From assembly GCA_013329495.1 (NCBI GenBank), contig DUKC01000074.1, positions 1-7,509 on the forward strand: 7,509 nt of DNA, given 5' to 3'. Under the pieces are notes generated by a model. It worked only from the letters and a program-made list of their open reading frames with translations, was not told where the DNA came from and did not search any database. A program made the translations under genes and the position numbers. This DNA comes from Thermoplasmata archaeon. GTDB lineage: Archaea > Thermoplasmatota > E2 > UBA9212. This document shows, one piece after another, positions 1 through 6,634 of the stretch (positions are counted from its first letter, which is position 1; every line of letters starts with the position of its first letter).

Positions 1-684
1 AGCAGTGAATTTATGCATCCCATTGAATATCCTCGGCTGCCAGACCAGGGCATGCAGTCAACTAGTATCTGGCACGGTGTCCAGATTCCTTGGTATCCGC
101 ATGATTGGCCTATGCATCCAGTTAGGCATGGTCCTACTCCCTGGGGTCCTATTACTATTTGGAGTGGGGCACATACACCCATTCCACCACACAGTGCTGT
201 TATCACTGATGCAAAGCAAGAACCTATTCCTGCGGGGCCTATGAATATTGACAGAGGGGTGCAACATCCCATTGGACCGCAAAAAGCGCTTAGAGAGGCG
301 AGACAGCTTCCCACTCCGCCCGTTCCGATGAGTATGGAAGGGCAAGTGCAACATCCCATTGGACCGCAAAAAACGCTTAGAGAGGCGAGGCAAGTTCCCA
401 CTCCGCCTGACCCAATGCATATGGAAAGGGGAGCGCAACATCCCATAGAGCCGAGGCAAGGTGCAATCAATGAAGCGCCACACGTTCCGAGCCCTCCAAA
501 TCCAAGACACGCGGTTATGCAACCTGCTCCACCTGTAAGTATTATGCCTAACAACGATATTATGAAGGTTAATGTTGCTGGATCCATTTTTTCCTCAATG
601 TTTTTATGTTCTTTATATTATTTATACCTTCCCCTTTTTTGCTTATTGTCTCACTCCTTGTCTCAAAACCGGCTCGAAGGGTAA
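1..684 (+). CDS. Proline/histidine-rich tandem-repeat protein, 5'-partial
   Basis: I do not recognise a family. The frame is open from the first base of the window (four codons precede the first ATG at 13), so the gene probably starts upstream; 227 codons are visible. The protein is rich in Pro, His, Met and Gln and is made of degenerate units, three of them exactly 29 residues apart (from residues 87, 116 and 145), each opening with a (V/A)QHPI motif and carrying a Pro-rich PTPP-like segment. An older 30-residue unit precedes them. The two best units differ mostly by third-position synonymous changes (AGA/AGG, CAG/CAA, CCC/CCT, CCG/CCA), which supports this strand and frame. The last ~40 residues are quite different: hydrophobic, Phe/Leu/Tyr/Ser-rich, encoded by T-rich DNA. 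They could be a C-terminal membrane anchor or an extension after loss of an earlier stop. No catalytic motif is visible. Likely structural, surface or binding role, but this is a guess. Confidence 0.6.
   Translation, partial: SSEFMHPIEYPRLPDQGMQSTSIWHGVQIPWYPHDWPMHPVRHGPTPWGPITIWSGAHTPIPPHSAVITDAKQEPIPAGPMNIDRGVQHPIGPQKALREARQLPTPPVPMSMEGQVQHPIGPQKTLREARQVPTPPDPMHMERGAQHPIEPRQGAINEAPHVPSPPNPRHAVMQPAPPVSIMPNNDIMKVNVAGSIFSSMFLCSLYYLYLPLFCLLSHSLSQNRLEG
259..519 (+). repeat. Three in-frame tandem repeats, 87-bp period
   Basis: Units start at 259, 346 and 433, each marked by G(T/C)GCAACATCCCAT. Units 1 and 2 match at about 74 of 87 positions; unit 3 is much more diverged apart from its beginning and a few Pro codons. 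The period is a multiple of three, so the reading frame is kept and each unit adds 29 residues. A still older copy (30 codons) can be aligned just upstream, from about 169. Confidence 0.9.
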
Positions 685-690
685 AAGCCT

Positions 691-2247
691 TCACTCTAGA
701 ATATTCAGGATTGGCTTGAGCAATCCTTTTAGATAGGCATCTCCAAACCGTTTCGCAGCTCTCTGGATAGTATTGTGGTCCGGAGCCTTCTCAATATCTA
801 CCAATTTTCTCAGCTCCGGAGACGAGGTGAGCGCGGATTCTATGGCTCGATAACTAACATCCAGATACAACTTTAGCAGACAGAGCAACAGCAGAGAGCG
901 GTCGCGATAGGGTCTTCTTCCCTTTTTGCTTTCCTTTGTCTCGATAAAAAATAGGCTAGGAAGAATCTCTTTTGCTGCAGTGACGAACCTGACTGCATCT
1001 TCCTTAGTTAGATTTCTTTTGCTTTTGATCCATTTTAGCTTTTCTTTAATTTTTTCTTCACCCATTTTGTACCCTATACCTTTGTAAAATGCCAATGCAA
1101 GGTTATAATTTTCTATGGCCTTCAAAGGATAAATTTTTCTGTAATAGTCACCCAGCTGGTGATAAGATTGCGCCATCTGCTCGGAAGAATTCGTTTCCTG
1201 GGAAAGGGTCAAACTGCTTATTATGTAGTTGATCGAATCTCTCCCCTCTGTCGCATTTATCTTGGCAAGAGCGAGATACGTTTTTCCTATCGCTAACTTG
1301 TTATGAGAATCTACAGCGATAGTCAATGCTTGCTCCTGACATTTTCTAGCTTCGGTAAGATTTCCGTCTTTGAGGGCAGTCTCGCTAAAACCTTGGCAAG
1401 CAAGCCACTTTAAATTTTCTATTCTTGCCGAGTCTATTCCTTTGCATCCATCGATCTCTCTGAGAGCATCCCACAGAACTTTAATTGACTCGTCTCTCCT
1501 TTTTTCATCTCTATAGATCTGGCTCTGCAACAGAAATACCATCGCACGAGTTTCTTCATCTGTGGTATCTCCTCGACTGAATAGCCTTAGGTTTTCGTTA
1601 ATTGATTCCATTGCACCCTTGTAATCGCCCTTAAAGATCCTTATCCCTGCAAGTCCATTATGAGCCCAAGAGCTTTCCGAAAAGTCCTTTGCTTCCATTG
1701 AAATTTTTAACCCCCGAGAAAAGAAGACTTCAGCTTTCTTAACTAGCCCTTTGCAGTAGTATGCCTCTCCTAGCAGGTTGAGAGTATGGATGATGATCGA
1801 ATCTTCGAGTTTGTTTTTTTCGCATAGTTCTAGAGAGGCGCCAAAAATTTCTATTGATTTGTCCAGATCGCCCTTTCTAAGGTATGCCAGTCCAGTGTTG
1901 TTGAACAGGATGGCTTTTTCGGACATCGTTTCACTAAAACGCAAGCTGTTGTCCCATGCTGTAACGGCAGCATCTAGCAGTAAATCGCTAAAATAAGCCA
2001 AACCCTTTAGGAGCAACATCCAGAACTTAACCCGTCTGTTGCTGGAGGTCTCTAGAACTTTTTCGGATAGGCGGATTGCTTCACCCACCTTACCCTCCAA
2101 AATATTGTTAAGCATCTCAACAAGCATCTCATTCTCTCTTTTGATTTCTTCAAAAAAGTTGGAAGGCATGAACTTTTCGCGCACGAGTATGAGGGGTTCT
2201 CTTGCCCTTTTGACGAAAACTCTCCTCGACTCTTTGTAATTGTCCAT
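691..2247 (-). CDS. TPR-repeat protein with C-terminal transposase-type (DUF772-like) DNA-binding domain
   Basis: A 518-aa soluble protein. Residues ~35-405 are helix-turn-helix pairs of TPR type; the clearest are around 114-145 (FNNTGLAYLRKGDLDKSIEI), 154-185 (NLLGEAYYCKGLVKKAEVFF), 194-222 (AHNGLAGIRIFKGDYKGAME) and 358-390 (SYHQLGDYY then AIENYNLALAFY). TPRs are protein-interaction scaffolds. After a basic linker (~405-445), residues 442-518 resemble the N-terminal domain of IS5/IS1182-type transposases: a basic GRRPY start, Leu-rich helices, then APDHNTIQR, like the PDHSTLSRFR signature of DUF772. The protein stops just where the catalytic DDE domain would begin, and no such domain follows in any minus-strand frame. 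I infer a regulator using a domesticated transposase DNA-binding domain. The alternative is a chance fusion to a transposase fragment. Start: ATG at 2247, with a weak AAAGGG upstream and a good TATA box. It is convergent with the repeat-protein gene, the stops being 6 bp apart. Confidence 0.8.
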   Translation of the reverse strand: MDNYKESRRVFVKRAREPLILVREKFMPSNFFEEIKRENEMLVEMLNNILEGKVGEAIRLSEKVLETSSNRRVKFWMLLLKGLAYFSDLLLDAAVTAWDNSLRFSETMSEKAILFNNTGLAYLRKGDLDKSIEIFGASLELCEKNKLEDSIIIHTLNLLGEAYYCKGLVKKAEVFFSRGLKISMEAKDFSESSWAHNGLAGIRIFKGDYKGAMESINENLRLFSRGDTTDEETRAMVFLLQSQIYRDEKRRDESIKVLWDALREIDGCKGIDSARIENLKWLACQGFSETALKDGNLTEARKCQEQALTIAVDSHNKLAIGKTYLALAKINATEGRDSINYIISSLTLSQETNSSEQMAQSYHQLGDYYRKIYPLKAIENYNLALAFYKGIGYKMGEEKIKEKLKWIKSKRNLTKEDAVRFVTAAKEILPSLFFIETKESKKGRRPYRDRSLLLLCLLKLYLDVSYRAIESALTSSPELRKLVDIEKAPDHNTIQRAAKRFGDAYLKGLLKPILNILE

Positions 2248-2644
2248 AGCTTTACCCTTTAAGCCACTCTGGATTGATAATTCCAGGTATGTGTTTGTAA
2301 TCCGCTCACGCTATTTATATATATTTCCATTCTCAACTTCCATATCCTCAGCCTTTTATCTCTGAACGCTTGCCAAAAAAGTGAGGGTACAAAGGCAAAA
2401 AGCAAAGGACATATAAAAGGAGGAGTGTCTAAAAGCATCGATTTTCATTTTTTAACGCCCTCTACTTAATCCTAGCCTTCCTCAAGCAATCTAGGCAAGT
2501 TTTCCAGCCAAGCTTGTTGCTGGTTTCCCTCGTATCTGCAAGTGGAGGATTTGATTTCTTCGCCTTCTTGCTTGTTCGATTCCGAGGTTCTCTCTGGTCT
2601 CAGCTCAGTTGACTTATGGACTCAACTATCTTTGAGCTGCAGAG
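2248..2644. other. Gene-poor spacer with an unassigned minus-strand open frame
   Basis: No gene here is convincing. The stretch holds the TPR-gene promoter. On the minus strand an open frame of about 50 codons runs from ~2626 to a TAG at 2472-2474. Its end reads like protein (GNQQQAWLENLPRLLEEG), but it has no ATG, GTG or TTG start near its beginning and is not in frame with AMMECR1. It could be a decayed gene end or chance. A 30-residue minus-strand frame (2356-2448) starts with ATG after GAGGG but is Phe-rich because it crosses T-tracts. Minus-strand T-runs at 2375-2380 and 2397-2401 could end the AMMECR1 transcript. No tRNA was found. Confidence 0.4.
2313..2326 (-). promoter_or_regulatory. 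TATA-box promoter of the TPR-protein gene
   Basis: Read on the minus strand this is AAATATATATAAAT, a strong archaeal TATA-type element in otherwise mixed sequence. Transcription would begin about 25 bp further on, near 2293, giving a leader of roughly 45 nt. The leader contains AAAGGG shortly before the ATG at 2247, only a weak ribosome-binding site. Confidence 0.55.
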
Positions 2645-3241
2645 TTACGCCAGGGGTCTTTCAACGATTTTCCCGTGGGGCTCGGTCTCGCAAAATATTT
2701 GCCCTTGAAACTTGTAGATTTTCGTGTCTTCCTCGAGCCATGCGTCAGGCAGCACACCTGCCTTTATGCACACCTGCGCCAAAAACTCCTCGACATCCCA
2801 ATTCCATTCGACAGGCACCTGTGGAAGCAGCAACCCACCATAAAATGATTTTTTGAGTATAAGCCCGTCTCTGCCTATTTTTATCTTTTGGAGATACTCT
2901 TTAGGCCTGTCGACCTTTATCAGTTCGGGAGTTGTCAATATCGTGACCTCAACAACGACACTATCGAGTTCTTCTTCTCTTAAGGGGGAAAATCGGGGGT
3001 CATTGCAGGCAGACTCGGCGGCCTCAATCAAAGCCTCCTTGAAGGGCATTATTGGCTCAGGTATGCCTATGCATCCTCTCAGATTCTTTTGAGGGATGGT
3101 GTTGAGGGTGACAAAGACTCCTTTCCGTTCACTAAATGAGGAGGGAAGATTGCGTGCTGATGTGCTCTTTCTTTTAACGTGCGCGTCGATTACTTCTCTC
3201 GCATGCTTTACAGCTGTTTCTCCTTCTTCGATTGAGAGCAT
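2645..3241 (-). CDS. AMMECR1 domain-containing protein
   Basis: A 198-aa protein matching the AMMECR1 family over its whole length, at the usual archaeal size (about 200 aa). The signature LRGCIG is at residues 54-59; DPRFSPL (81-87), VEVTILTTPE (97-106), GRDGLIL (123-129), LLPQVPVEW (138-146) and the EDTKIYKF end region (171-178) are all family-conserved and close to the Pyrococcus horikoshii protein as I recall it. The conserved Cys of the RGC motif (Cys57) is present. The protein is predicted cytosolic, with no signal peptide or membrane segment. The family's biochemical role is not settled; in many genomes it occurs with Memo-like and radical-SAM proteins, but neither is beside it here. 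The start ATG at 3241 has no Shine-Dalgarno sequence and lies about 25 bp from a TATA-like element, so the mRNA may be leaderless. It is divergent from the asparagine synthetase gene. Confidence 0.95.
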   Translation of the reverse strand: MLSIEEGETAVKHAREVIDAHVKRKSTSARNLPSSFSERKGVFVTLNTIPQKNLRGCIGIPEPIMPFKEALIEAAESACNDPRFSPLREEELDSVVVEVTILTTPELIKVDRPKEYLQKIKIGRDGLILKKSFYGGLLLPQVPVEWNWDVEEFLAQVCIKAGVLPDAWLEEDTKIYKFQGQIFCETEPHGKIVERPLA

Positions 3242-3260
3242 AAATAAAAATTAGTTCGGG

Positions 3261-3272
3261 GATTAAATAATC
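3261..3272 (-). promoter_or_regulatory. TATA-like element for AMMECR1 (leaderless start)
   Basis: GATTATTTAATC on the minus strand, nearly palindromic. Its centre is about 25-26 bp before the A of the AMMECR1 ATG at 3241, which would put the transcription start at the start codon itself. The absence of a Shine-Dalgarno sequence fits. The CTTTAAAAAG further upstream (near 3294-3303) is an alternative box that would give a leader of about 30 nt. Confidence 0.45.
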
Positions 3273-3292
3273 TTGCGGTTTCGCTTGCATAG

Positions 3293-3303
3293 CTTTTTAA
3301 AGG
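3293..3303 (+). promoter_or_regulatory. TATA-like element for the asparagine synthetase gene (leaderless start)
   Basis: CTTTTTAAAGG, centred about 26-27 bp before the ATG at 3325, so transcription should start at or next to the start codon. The 20 bp before the ATG are pyrimidine-rich and contain no Shine-Dalgarno sequence, which supports a leaderless mRNA and this start rather than the in-frame TTG at 3307. Confidence 0.5.
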
Positions 3304-3324
3304 CTTTTGCTTATTTCTCTCCTT

Positions 3325-4248
3325 ATGCAGACCGATGAGCGCTACAAATCCTTAAAATCAGGTAAACTAAAAGCAATCACAAAAATTCAGAGTGAGATAA
3401 GAAGAAGCTCGGGAGATTTCTTGAGGAGAGAGGGGTTTATTGAAATCTCTCCTGTGATTATTTCCCAGATCACCGACCCCCTGTTCCATTTGGTCGATAA
3501 ACGGGAGATAGAGTATCAAGGAAAAAGATTCAAGCTAACCCAGTCTATGATCTTTCACAAGCAGATAGCGCTGCTCGTTCATGAGAAAATATTTGCTTTT
3601 TCTCCGAATATAAGATTAGAACCTATCGAATTCCTGGATACCAAAAGACATCTGATAGAGTTCACACAGCTGGATCTCGAGGTTAAAGAAGCAAAGAGAA
3701 GGGATGTGATATCACTCGGAGAAGAGCTTCTGATGGACGTGATATCTTCAGTCAAGAACTCATGCAAAGAGGAGTTGTCTGTGCTTGACAGGAAGTTAAA
3801 GCTACCAAGCAGGCCGTTTGAGCAGATCCCATACCAAAAAGCCTATGAGAAGTACGGCCCGGATTTCGAAAACATTCTTTCTTACCTGCACAAAGAGCCT
3901 TTCTGGATAGTTGACTTCCCCAAAGAAATGCGAGAGTTCTATGACAGGGAAGATCCCGCAAGGCCTGGTGTGCTGTTGGACATGGACTTGGTCTATCCTG
4001 AAGGTTACGGGGAGGCACTGTCGGGAGGAGAGAGAGAGCATGAGCATAAAAGGGTCAGCTCTCGTATCAAATCAACTGGACTTTCCCCCGAAAACTTTCA
4101 GCCTTACATGGAATTTCTAGAGAAAGGTCTGCCTCCTTCAGCAGGCTTTGGCATAGGAATTGAAAGGCTGACCAGATGGATTTGCGGTTTGTCAGGCATC
4201 GAAGAAACCACTCTCTTCCCCAAGCTTCCCGGCGGAGAGGGAATATGA
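3325..4248 (+). CDS. Archaeal asparagine synthetase (AspRS/AsnRS-like catalytic core)
   Basis: Makes asparagine from aspartate and ATP, probably with ammonia, via an aspartyl-adenylate, in the cytosol. The 307-aa protein is a class II aminoacyl-tRNA-synthetase catalytic core without the N-terminal anticodon-binding OB domain, the hallmark of the archaeal family typified by the Pyrococcus abyssi AsnRS-related asparagine synthetase. Visible landmarks: ITDPL (49-53), motif 2 from FSPNIRLEP to EFTQLDLEV (92-120) with the expected Arg97, EPFWIVDFP (191-199), GYGEALSGGERE (227-238) and motif 3 PSAGFGIGIERLTRW (271-285) with Arg281. Start chosen at ATG 3325; an in-frame TTG at 3307 would add six hydrophobic residues but lies inside the likely promoter. 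The transporter gene follows 28 bp later, probably in the same operon. It is related in fold and reaction to bacterial AsnA but not its ortholog, so I give no symbol. It could be misannotated as an asparaginyl-tRNA synthetase. Confidence 0.92.
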   Translation: MQTDERYKSLKSGKLKAITKIQSEIRRSSGDFLRREGFIEISPVIISQITDPLFHLVDKREIEYQGKRFKLTQSMIFHKQIALLVHEKIFAFSPNIRLEPIEFLDTKRHLIEFTQLDLEVKEAKRRDVISLGEELLMDVISSVKNSCKEELSVLDRKLKLPSRPFEQIPYQKAYEKYGPDFENILSYLHKEPFWIVDFPKEMREFYDREDPARPGVLLDMDLVYPEGYGEALSGGEREHEHKRVSSRIKSTGLSPENFQPYMEFLEKGLPPSAGFGIGIERLTRWICGLSGIEETTLFPKLPGGEGI

Positions 4249-4276
4249 GAGCGAGAAGAATTAAAAGGAAGGAAGA

Positions 4277-5554
4277 ATGAACAACGAATCAAAGGCGAGT
4301 TCATACAGGTGGATTATCCTAGTCGTGAGTAGCCTGCTGATAATGTTTATTTTTATGACCCAGATAATTTGGTCACTTGAGTTAGGATCTCCGGCGGTTG
4401 AAGAAGGAGACCTCCAGGACGCTTTCGGGGGAATCGAATACGGCAGTGCGATTCTTGGCATCTCTTTGGTTGTGCTTACCCAGGGGATAGGAAATTTCTT
4501 TCAGGGGTCCCTGGTTCACAAACTTGGTTTTAGAAAAACCTTTTTGCTCTTTATGCCTCTCCTTATTATACCTCAATTTCTGATTCCTTTTTTGCCCCAG
4601 CTGATGAACAGCCTGGTTCTGGCATGGTATGCTTGCCTGACCTTGCGTGCGATTCAAGGTCTTGGGTTGGTTTTTGCGGTGCTCTCACCTCTGGTGGGAT
4701 GCTGGTTTCCTCTGAGAGAAAGAGGGTTGGCTCAGGGGCTTTTTATGACAGCGGTTGCCCTCAACACGGGAGTTGGCGCTCTTATAGTCGCTTTGCTGAG
4801 CGAAATCGGATGGGGATGGGAAGAGAAATTCCTAACTTTGGGCGTACTTCTCGTGATATTCTCGATTGGATGGCTGTACTTGATGAAAGAACCCCCCATG
4901 GAGGAGCGAGTAAAAGGGGCCATCAAGATAAGGGCAGAGTCTGGTGAAGCAAAGAAGAAGGTTTATTCACTTCCCAGCACCTGGTTGGTGGTCTGGATAA
5001 TCTCTATGAATTGCTGGGTGATATTTGGAGTTGTTGGGAATGTCGCTCCTTACCTCGCGGACATTGGCTATGCGGAACCCTTCCAAAAATCCCTGGCCCT
5101 GCTTTCCCTCTCCCTGGCAGGAGTCGTCGCCACTCCTTTGGGTGGAAAGTTATCTGACCTGCTAATAGGGAAGAAAGGGTTGATCGGTGCGAGGACAAGA
5201 TCTCTGATAATTGGTTTTTCTCTAGCAACGGGCCTGGCCATCCTTTTCCCTAAGATTGCGCCTCTGGGATATTCCTTGGCATTGGTCTCTGTCTTCTTTG
5301 TTGGATTTGGGGGACCCTGGACATCGGGGACAGCCTGGGCCCTGCCGACAGATTTGGACCCTAGGAAGGCGGGAAAGATATCTGGAGTGGCTCTCATAGT
5401 GGGTCAAGCCGTTGGTGCCCTGTCCATCTACCTGGTAGCTCGCATCGCATCCCTTCCTGTGGAAGATCCATGGGGTCTGGCTTACCTGATTTTGGGAGGG
5501 GTGAGTGTGCTCGGCATTTTGCCTTGTATTCTGCTAAAAAAAGCCGTAGTATAA
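4277..5554 (+). CDS. Major facilitator superfamily (MFS) transporter, substrate unknown
   Basis: A 425-aa integral membrane protein with about 12 predicted helices: roughly 12-34, 55-77, 88-106, 118-141, 150-174, 184-203, a charged cytoplasmic loop 204-234, then 235-258, 271-293, 308-326, 330-351, 366-390 and 399-420. The MFS loop 2-3 motif is recognisable as GSLVHKLGFRK (77-87) and repeated in the second half as GGKLSDLLIGKKG (289-301), where the Asp is kept. WFPLRERGLAQG (143-154) after helix 4 is typical of anion/organic-acid-type MFS carriers, but it does not settle the substrate. The ATG at 4277 is preceded by AGGAAGGAAG, a purine-rich ribosome-binding site, unlike the leaderless genes around it, which fits an internal operon position behind asparagine synthetase. 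A link to aspartate, asparagine or another nitrogen compound is a guess from position only. Confidence 0.9.
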   Translation: MNNESKASSYRWIILVVSSLLIMFIFMTQIIWSLELGSPAVEEGDLQDAFGGIEYGSAILGISLVVLTQGIGNFFQGSLVHKLGFRKTFLLFMPLLIIPQFLIPFLPQLMNSLVLAWYACLTLRAIQGLGLVFAVLSPLVGCWFPLRERGLAQGLFMTAVALNTGVGALIVALLSEIGWGWEEKFLTLGVLLVIFSIGWLYLMKEPPMEERVKGAIKIRAESGEAKKKVYSLPSTWLVVWIISMNCWVIFGVVGNVAPYLADIGYAEPFQKSLALLSLSLAGVVATPLGGKLSDLLIGKKGLIGARTRSLIIGFSLATGLAILFPKIAPLGYSLALVSVFFVGFGGPWTSGTAWALPTDLDPRKAGKISGVALIVGQAVGALSIYLVARIASLPVEDPWGLAYLILGGVSVLGILPCILLKKAVV

Positions 5555-5563
5555 TTTTATATT
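5555..5563 (+). promoter_or_regulatory. TATA-like element for the FEN1 gene
   Basis: TTTTATATT directly after the transporter stop codon and about 32 bp before the FEN1 ATG at 5591. It predicts a transcript with only a few leader nucleotides. There is no Shine-Dalgarno sequence in the 36-bp gap. The following CTTTTTCTCT could also act as a T-rich terminator for the upstream operon. Confidence 0.45.
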
Positions 5564-5590
5564 CTTTTTCTCTATTACCACCTACAAAAA

Positions 5591-6634
5591 ATGGGCATTG
5601 ATCTCGGCAACACAATAGAAAAAAAACAAATATCGCTTTCATATCTGAGTGGCAGATCGATTGCGATCGATGCCAACAACGCCCTATATCAATTTTTGTC
5701 AATAATAAGGCAGCCGGATGGAACGCCCCTCAAGGATTCAAAAGACAGGATAACCTCTCATTTGGCCGGACTGCTCTACAGAACTTCTAATCTCGTTGAG
5801 GTTGGAATTAGACCAGTTTATGTGTTCGATGGGGCTCCGCACCCGCTAAAAATAAAAACTCTTAAGGGGAGGAGAGCAATAAAAGAGAAAGCAACCATTG
5901 AGTGGAAAAAAGCGATTGAGGCTGGTGATCTGGAGCTTGCAAGAACAAAAGCCCAGCAGACCTCGAGGCTGAGCAAGGAAATGAGAGAGGAAGCAAAAAA
6001 TCTGTTGGATGCACTCGGTCTTCCTTGGGTCCAGGCTCCCTCGGAGGGAGAGGCCCAGGCGAGCTGGATGGCCTCTCAACACGAGGTCTATGCCTGTGCT
6101 TCTCAGGACTTTGATTCCTTGCTGTTTGGTTCTCCATTACTGGCGAGAAATCTGGCAATCACAGGAAAACGAAAGTTGCCCCGGAAAAAGGTATGGATTG
6201 ATGTGAGACCAGAGCTCATAGACCTTGAGCGCACTCTCAAAAGCCTTGGAATAAACAGGGAACAATTGGTGGATGTTGCGATTCTAATGGGAACAGATTT
6301 TAATGAGGGGGTAAAGGGAATCGGGCCAAAGAGTGGAGTGAAGCTCATTAAACAAGCAGGTTCCCTAGAAAAAGCTTTGGAAGAACTAAGCAAAGAAAAG
6401 AAGTTTTCAATACCAGAAGAGATCACATCAAATTATCCGCAGGTAAGAGGCATTTTCTTGAATCCAGAAGTTACTGGGGTGAAAAATCTCGTCTGGAAAA
6501 AAGTTAATAAGGAAAAAGTAGAAAAACTGCTGTGCGATGAGCATCAGTTCTCTTTAAGCAGAGTGGATAATGCCCTGAAAAAATATGAGGGGTTTGGAAA
6601 ACGATTAGGTCAAGCTGACCTCTTTGAGTTTTAA
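5591..6634 (+). CDS. fen: Flap endonuclease 1 (FEN1)
   Basis: Structure-specific 5' nuclease that removes 5' flaps and RNA primers during Okazaki-fragment maturation and in repair, working with PCNA. It is 347 aa, the normal archaeal length. The XPG N-domain and I-domain are intact: Gly2 after the start, Asp27 (AIDANN), Asp80 (VFDGAPHPLK), Glu152/Glu154 (APSEGEAQ), Asp173/Asp175 (ASQDFDS) and Asp236 (MGTDFNEG) are the metal-binding carboxylates, followed by the helix-hairpin-helix region (GVKGIGPKSG, ~240-249). The last seven residues, QADLFEF (341-347), form a PIP-box-like PCNA-binding motif with Gln, Leu and one terminal Phe; the second aromatic of the classical motif is missing. There is no basic tail. 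The start ATG is fixed by the required Met-Gly N terminus. The gene lies 36 bp behind the transporter but seems to have its own promoter. Confidence 0.97.
   Translation: MGIDLGNTIEKKQISLSYLSGRSIAIDANNALYQFLSIIRQPDGTPLKDSKDRITSHLAGLLYRTSNLVEVGIRPVYVFDGAPHPLKIKTLKGRRAIKEKATIEWKKAIEAGDLELARTKAQQTSRLSKEMREEAKNLLDALGLPWVQAPSEGEAQASWMASQHEVYACASQDFDSLLFGSPLLARNLAITGKRKLPRKKVWIDVRPELIDLERTLKSLGINREQLVDVAILMGTDFNEGVKGIGPKSGVKLIKQAGSLEKALEELSKEKKFSIPEEITSNYPQVRGIFLNPEVTGVKNLVWKKVNKEKVEKLLCDEHQFSLSRVDNALKKYEGFGKRLGQADLFEF

Noticed and set aside
259..519. Possible CRISPR array
   Set aside because: The units are contiguous 87-bp coding repeats with no unique spacers, and they drift in a codon-aware way.
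58..522. Long minus-strand open frame opposite the repeat protein
   Set aside because: It exists because the tandem repeats lack stops on both strands. The differences between repeat units are synonymous in the plus frame, and the plus frame runs further.
691..930. Remains of a complete insertion sequence around the transposase-like domain
   Set aside because: No catalytic DDE region, terminal inverted repeats or target duplication could be seen on either side; only the DNA-binding domain is present, in frame with the TPR part.
2356..2448. 30-residue minus-strand frame with ATG and an upstream GAGGG
   Set aside because: Very short and Phe-rich because it crosses T-tracts that look like a terminator; no other sign of coding.
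2567..2585. T-loop-like TGTTCGATTCC on the plus strand
   Set aside because: Only one stem pair forms around the loop, and no D-arm or acceptor is found. Not a tRNA.
3307..3324. TTG start six codons upstream of the chosen asparagine synthetase ATG
   Set aside because: It lies between the TATA-like box and the expected transcription start, has no ribosome-binding site, and adds residues absent from the family.
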